Positions 5,954 through 8,414 of a stretch of 8,414 nt of DNA are shown here, one piece after another. The translations under genes were made by a program, and so were the position numbers. Source of the stretch: Fidelibacterota bacterium (GTDB taxonomy: Bacteria > Fidelibacterota > UBA2242 > B5-G15); NCBI GenBank assembly GCA_003645825.1, contig QNCQ01000067.1:1-8414 (forward strand). The letters run 5' to 3'. Below the pieces are notes generated by a model that saw only the letters and a list, made by a program, of their open reading frames with translations, was not told the origin of the DNA and did not search any database. The stretch's first letter is position 1. Each line of letters starts with the position of its first letter.

Positions 5954-8024
5954 GAAAGATTCTGGCAAAAGTGGAGTGTGGAATTTGCTGAGCAATAGTA
6001 ATGTAGCGCTGGCAGTGCTGGTGGTACTGATCCTTACCGTTATGATTATTCCTCTACCGACTTTCCTGATGGATGTTCTTTTGGTTATGAACATAACCGG
6101 GGCTCTTGTGATATTGTTTGTCGCCATCTACGTTCTAAAACCTTTGGAATTTTCAGTTTTTCCTGGGTTACTTTTAATTGTTACCCTTTTTAGATTGTCT
6201 TTGAATGTTGCTACGACGAGGTTGATACTGACTCAGGCATATGCGGGAGAACTTATTCAGGCTTTTGGTTCATTTGTGGTAAGAGGAAATTATTTCGTGG
6301 GTATAATAATTTTCCTGATTTTAGTTATAATAAATTTCATTGTTATTACAAAAGGTGCTACAAGGATAGCGGAGGTTTCCGCAAGGTTCACCTTGGATGC
6401 GATGCCTGGGAAGCAGATGTCGATAGACGCTGATTTAAACGCTGGGTTGATCGATGATCAAGAAGCTCAACGGAGGCGTGAGCAAATTGTGAAAGAGGCT
6501 GACTTTTATGGCGCTATGGATGGTGCTTCTAAGTTTGTTCGTGGAGATGCAATAGCAGGGCTTTTAATAACGGCTATTAATATTGTCGGTGGGTTGATTG
6601 TGGGGGTTTTACAGAAAGGAATGACCATAGGTGAGGCCGCTTCGAGATATACGATACTTACCGTAGGAGATGGCTTAGTGGCTCAGATCCCTGCCTTGAT
6701 TATTTCTACCAGTGCAGGGATAATAATTACCAGAGCTTCCTCTGAGTCAAACCTTGGTACTGATATAGCTAATCAGATTGTTCGCCAGCCTAAAGCGATA
6801 TTTATCACTGCTGGTGTATTAGGACTTATGGGGCTTGTCCCAGGATTGCCTTTTGTTCCTTTTACTCTGATGGCTCTTATAATGGCTGGTAGTGGTTATC
6901 TTGTGGAGAAAGCCTTGAAAGCTCGGGAAGAGCTGGTTGAAGAGGAAAAAGTTGAAGAGGAAGGGGAGGTTGAGGAAAAAATAGAAGAATATCTACACCC
7001 TGACCCTTTCGAAATAGAGATAGGATATGGGCTTATTCCTCTTGTGGATGTTAATCAGGGAGGAAATTTGCTCAAGAGGATTTCTACCATAAGGAAAAGC
7101 ATTGCTATAGAACTTGGAGTTATTGTGCCTCCTATCAGAATAAGGGACAATATCCAGCTGAAATCCAATGAATATGTTTTTAAGATTTATGGTGTGGAGT
7201 GTGCGAGGTATGAGTTGATGATGGGTTATTACTTAGTGCTGAACCCGGATGATAGAGTTGAGCTAAAGGGGATAGATACAGTAGAGCCTACTTTTGGATT
7301 GCAAGCAAAGTGGATACCGAAGTCCGAAAAAGATAAAGCTGAGATGGCGGGTTACACAGTAATAGAGCCAGTTGCTGTGATTGCAACCCATCTTATGGAG
7401 GTTCTGAAGAGTAATGCTTACAAACTTCTTGACAGGCAGGAAACTCAGAGGATGCTTGATCATCTTAAAGAAACCCATCCTGCTGTGGTCGAGGGGGTTG
7501 TGCCCGATGTTGTAAGCCTTGGGACAGTGACTCAGGTATTGAAAAATCTGCTGAAAGAGGGAATCCCTATAAGAAATCTTGTAACAATAATGGAGACGAT
7601 AGCTGATTATGCTCCGATGACAAAGGACCCTGAGGTGCTGACGGAGTATGTCAGGGCAGCTCTTGCAGAGGTTATAACCAGTTATTTTAAGCAGGATCAG
7701 GGGTATGTGACGGTTATTACTCTTGATCCGCGTCTTGAGGATAAAATAATGGAGAATATCAGGAATGGCGGAGGCAGGCTTCAGAATCTTGGGTTTTCTC
7801 CAGAGCAGGTTAACAAAATTTTTAAGTCTCTTTCGGAGAAAATAGAGAAAACTATAGAGATGGGTACAAGGCCAGTGCTTCTTGTTTCGCCGCATGTAAG
7901 GCGGTATCTAAGGAATTTTATAGAGCCTGTACTTCCCAATGTCGCAGTCCTTTCGTATAATGAGTTGACGCCGGATACCGAATTAAAAACTGTAGGTTCT
8001 GTGGAGTATCCAAATGAAAGTTAA
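5946..8024 (+). CDS. flhA: Flagellar export gate protein FlhA
   Basis: FlhA forms the nonameric export-gate ring. Its membrane part couples proton flow to secretion, and its cytoplasmic domain docks chaperone-substrate complexes. It is 692 aa, full length. Residues about 18-320 hold the membrane domain with about eight helices. The FHIPEP signature is at 140-162 (RIAEVSARFTLDAMPGKQM then SIDAD). FVRGDAIAG (197-205) contains Asp201, which appears to match the proton-related Asp208 of Salmonella FlhA. An acidic linker (about 327-350, VEEEK-like repeats) leads to the C-terminal domain (about 351-680), with family blocks EPVAVIATHLMEVLKSNA, LLDRQETQRMLDHL, VVSLGTVTQVLKNLLKEG, ETIADYAPMTKDPEVLTEYV and RPVLLVSPHVRRYLR. 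GAGGGAG at 5932-5938 gives a 7-nt spacer to ATG 5946, which lies inside flhB. The stop overlaps flhF by 11 nt. No anomaly in key motifs was seen. Confidence 0.98.
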   Translation: MPEKDSGKSGVWNLLSNSNVALAVLVVLILTVMIIPLPTFLMDVLLVMNITGALVILFVAIYVLKPLEFSVFPGLLLIVTLFRLSLNVATTRLILTQAYAGELIQAFGSFVVRGNYFVGIIIFLILVIINFIVITKGATRIAEVSARFTLDAMPGKQMSIDADLNAGLIDDQEAQRRREQIVKEADFYGAMDGASKFVRGDAIAGLLITAINIVGGLIVGVLQKGMTIGEAASRYTILTVGDGLVAQIPALIISTSAGIIITRASSESNLGTDIANQIVRQPKAIFITAGVLGLMGLVPGLPFVPFTLMALIMAGSGYLVEKALKAREELVEEEKVEEEGEVEEKIEEYLHPDPFEIEIGYGLIPLVDVNQGGNLLKRISTIRKSIAIELGVIVPPIRIRDNIQLKSNEYVFKIYGVECARYELMMGYYLVLNPDDRVELKGIDTVEPTFGLQAKWIPKSEKDKAEMAGYTVIEPVAVIATHLMEVLKSNAYKLLDRQETQRMLDHLKETHPAVVEGVVPDVVSLGTVTQVLKNLLKEGIPIRNLVTIMETIADYAPMTKDPEVLTEYVRAALAEVITSYFKQDQGYVTVITLDPRLEDKIMENIRNGGGRLQNLGFSPEQVNKIFKSLSEKIEKTIEMGTRPVLLVSPHVRRYLRNFIEPVLPNVAVLSYNELTPDTELKTVGSVEYPNES
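6936..6980 (+). repeat. Imperfect 15-nt tandem repeats encoding the acidic FlhA linker
   Basis: Two 15-nt units starting GTTGAAGAGGAA lie back to back at 6936-6950 and 6951-6965. A degenerate third copy (GTTGAGGAAAAA) follows at 6969-6980 after an extra GAG codon. They encode VEEEK, VEEEG and E-VEEK, forming the flexible linker between the membrane and cytoplasmic domains. The pattern looks like slippage expansion in a region tolerant of length change. Confidence 0.75.
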
Positions 8025-8414
8025 GACTTATTATGGGACGACTTTACAGGATGCTTTGAACCAGGCTAAGGAAGAGCTTGGTGAAGATGTGGTGGTTATA
8101 GAGACGAAAGAGATAAAAGGAGGAGGACTTTTACTGGATAACAGGAGCCTTATAAAACTGACCGTTGGGGTGGAAGAGAAAGAGATTCCGCCTAAGAGAA
8201 AAGTAACTGAAAAATCTGCGGCGAGTAGAAAGGAAGTCTCTCAACCATTGACTGACAGAAGGGATGAGTACCTGCTACTGAAGAGACAGCTTGACAGATT
8301 GTTTAACTATTTTAAAGGTATAACTAACCTCGGTTTTCCTGCCTTTTGCGAGAGGATGTGGGCTCGTTTGACGGAGCTTGGGATGGAATATTCAGACGCT
8401 ATTGAGTTTGTTCA
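8014..8414 (+). CDS. flhF: Flagellar SRP-type GTPase FlhF (3' partial)
   Basis: FlhF is an SRP-family GTPase that, usually together with FlhG, controls flagellar placement and number and recruits early basal-body parts to the pole. Only the first 133 codons plus two bases are present, and the frame is open at the right edge. The N-terminus MKVKTYYGTTLQDALNQAKEEL followed by GEDVVVIETKEIKGGG is the characteristic FlhF opening (MKVK-Y-G-T--EAL---K-ELG-DAVI). It is followed by a polar, charged stretch (about 65-95) typical of the variable B domain, then a helical region (YLLLKRQLDRLFNYF). The N and G domains with GTP-binding motifs would lie beyond the window, so they cannot be checked. ATG 8014 overlaps the end of flhA by 11 nt and has GGAG at 8003-8006 with a 7-nt spacer. 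Position directly after flhA supports the call. Confidence 0.92.
   Translation, partial: MKVKTYYGTTLQDALNQAKEELGEDVVVIETKEIKGGGLLLDNRSLIKLTVGVEEKEIPPKRKVTEKSAASRKEVSQPLTDRRDEYLLLKRQLDRLFNYFKGITNLGFPAFCERMWARLTELGMEYSDAIEFV

Noticed and set aside
5432..6127. Reverse-strand open frame of about 231 codons across the flhB-flhA junction
   Set aside because: It lies wholly opposite two strongly conserved genes; its product is rich in His/Arg/Ile/Leu/Tyr without recognisable domains, as expected for an antisense shadow.
7263..7895. Reverse-strand open frame of about 210 codons inside flhA
   Set aside because: Opposite the conserved FlhA cytoplasmic domain; composition and lack of any domain mark it as a shadow frame.
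1..8414. Possible non-flagellar (virulence-type) type III secretion locus, or a hidden mobile or defence system
   Set aside because: FliL, FliM, FliN, FliO and FlhF are flagellum-specific, and there are no transposase, integrase, CRISPR repeats or gene-free stretches in which another system could sit.

Overview
This window is a stretch of a bacterial flagellar operon. All genes lie on the + strand and have almost no space between them. In order they are: fliL (5' end cut off by the window), fliM, a FliY-type fliN, fliO, fliP, fliQ, fliR, flhB, flhA and the first third of flhF (3' end cut off). This order (fliL-fliM-fliN/Y-fliO-fliP-fliQ-fliR-flhB-flhA-flhF) is the classic one in Bacillus/Thermotoga-like bacteria and spirochaetes. 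It differs from the enteric arrangement, where flhB and flhA sit in a separate operon. The DNA is moderately AT-rich. I cannot name the organism: every protein is clearly bacterial, but nothing in the sequence fixes the phylum. A FliN with an extra CheC-like half and flhF next to flhA point away from enterics. flhB is separate from fliR, so the FliR-FlhB fusion of some Clostridia is absent.

Region by region: 1-659 holds FliL (basal-body/stator-associated membrane protein). 669-2523 holds the cytoplasmic C-ring switch proteins FliM and FliN/FliY. 2520-5953 holds the membrane export-gate proteins FliO, FliP, FliQ, FliR and FlhB. 5946-8024 holds FlhA, the large export-gate subunit whose cytoplasmic domain docks substrates. 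8014-8414 holds the start of FlhF, the SRP-type GTPase that helps determine where and how many flagella are built. Together these encode the type III export apparatus that secretes rod, hook and filament subunits, plus the rotor switch that reads CheY-P.

The genes overlap by 1-11 nt or are separated by 3-9 nt, so one polycistronic mRNA with translational coupling is expected. No promoter, terminator, RNA gene, mobile element, CRISPR array or gene-free stretch longer than about 10 nt was found.

Most of the window is ordinary. The clearest oddity is in FlhB: the near-universal autocleavage motif NPTH reads NPVF (5660-5671), although the surrounding sequence is otherwise canonical. Secondary oddities are a near-perfect 27-nt direct repeat in an unusually long FliL linker, and a FliN carrying a CheC-type D-x3-E-x2-N motif.
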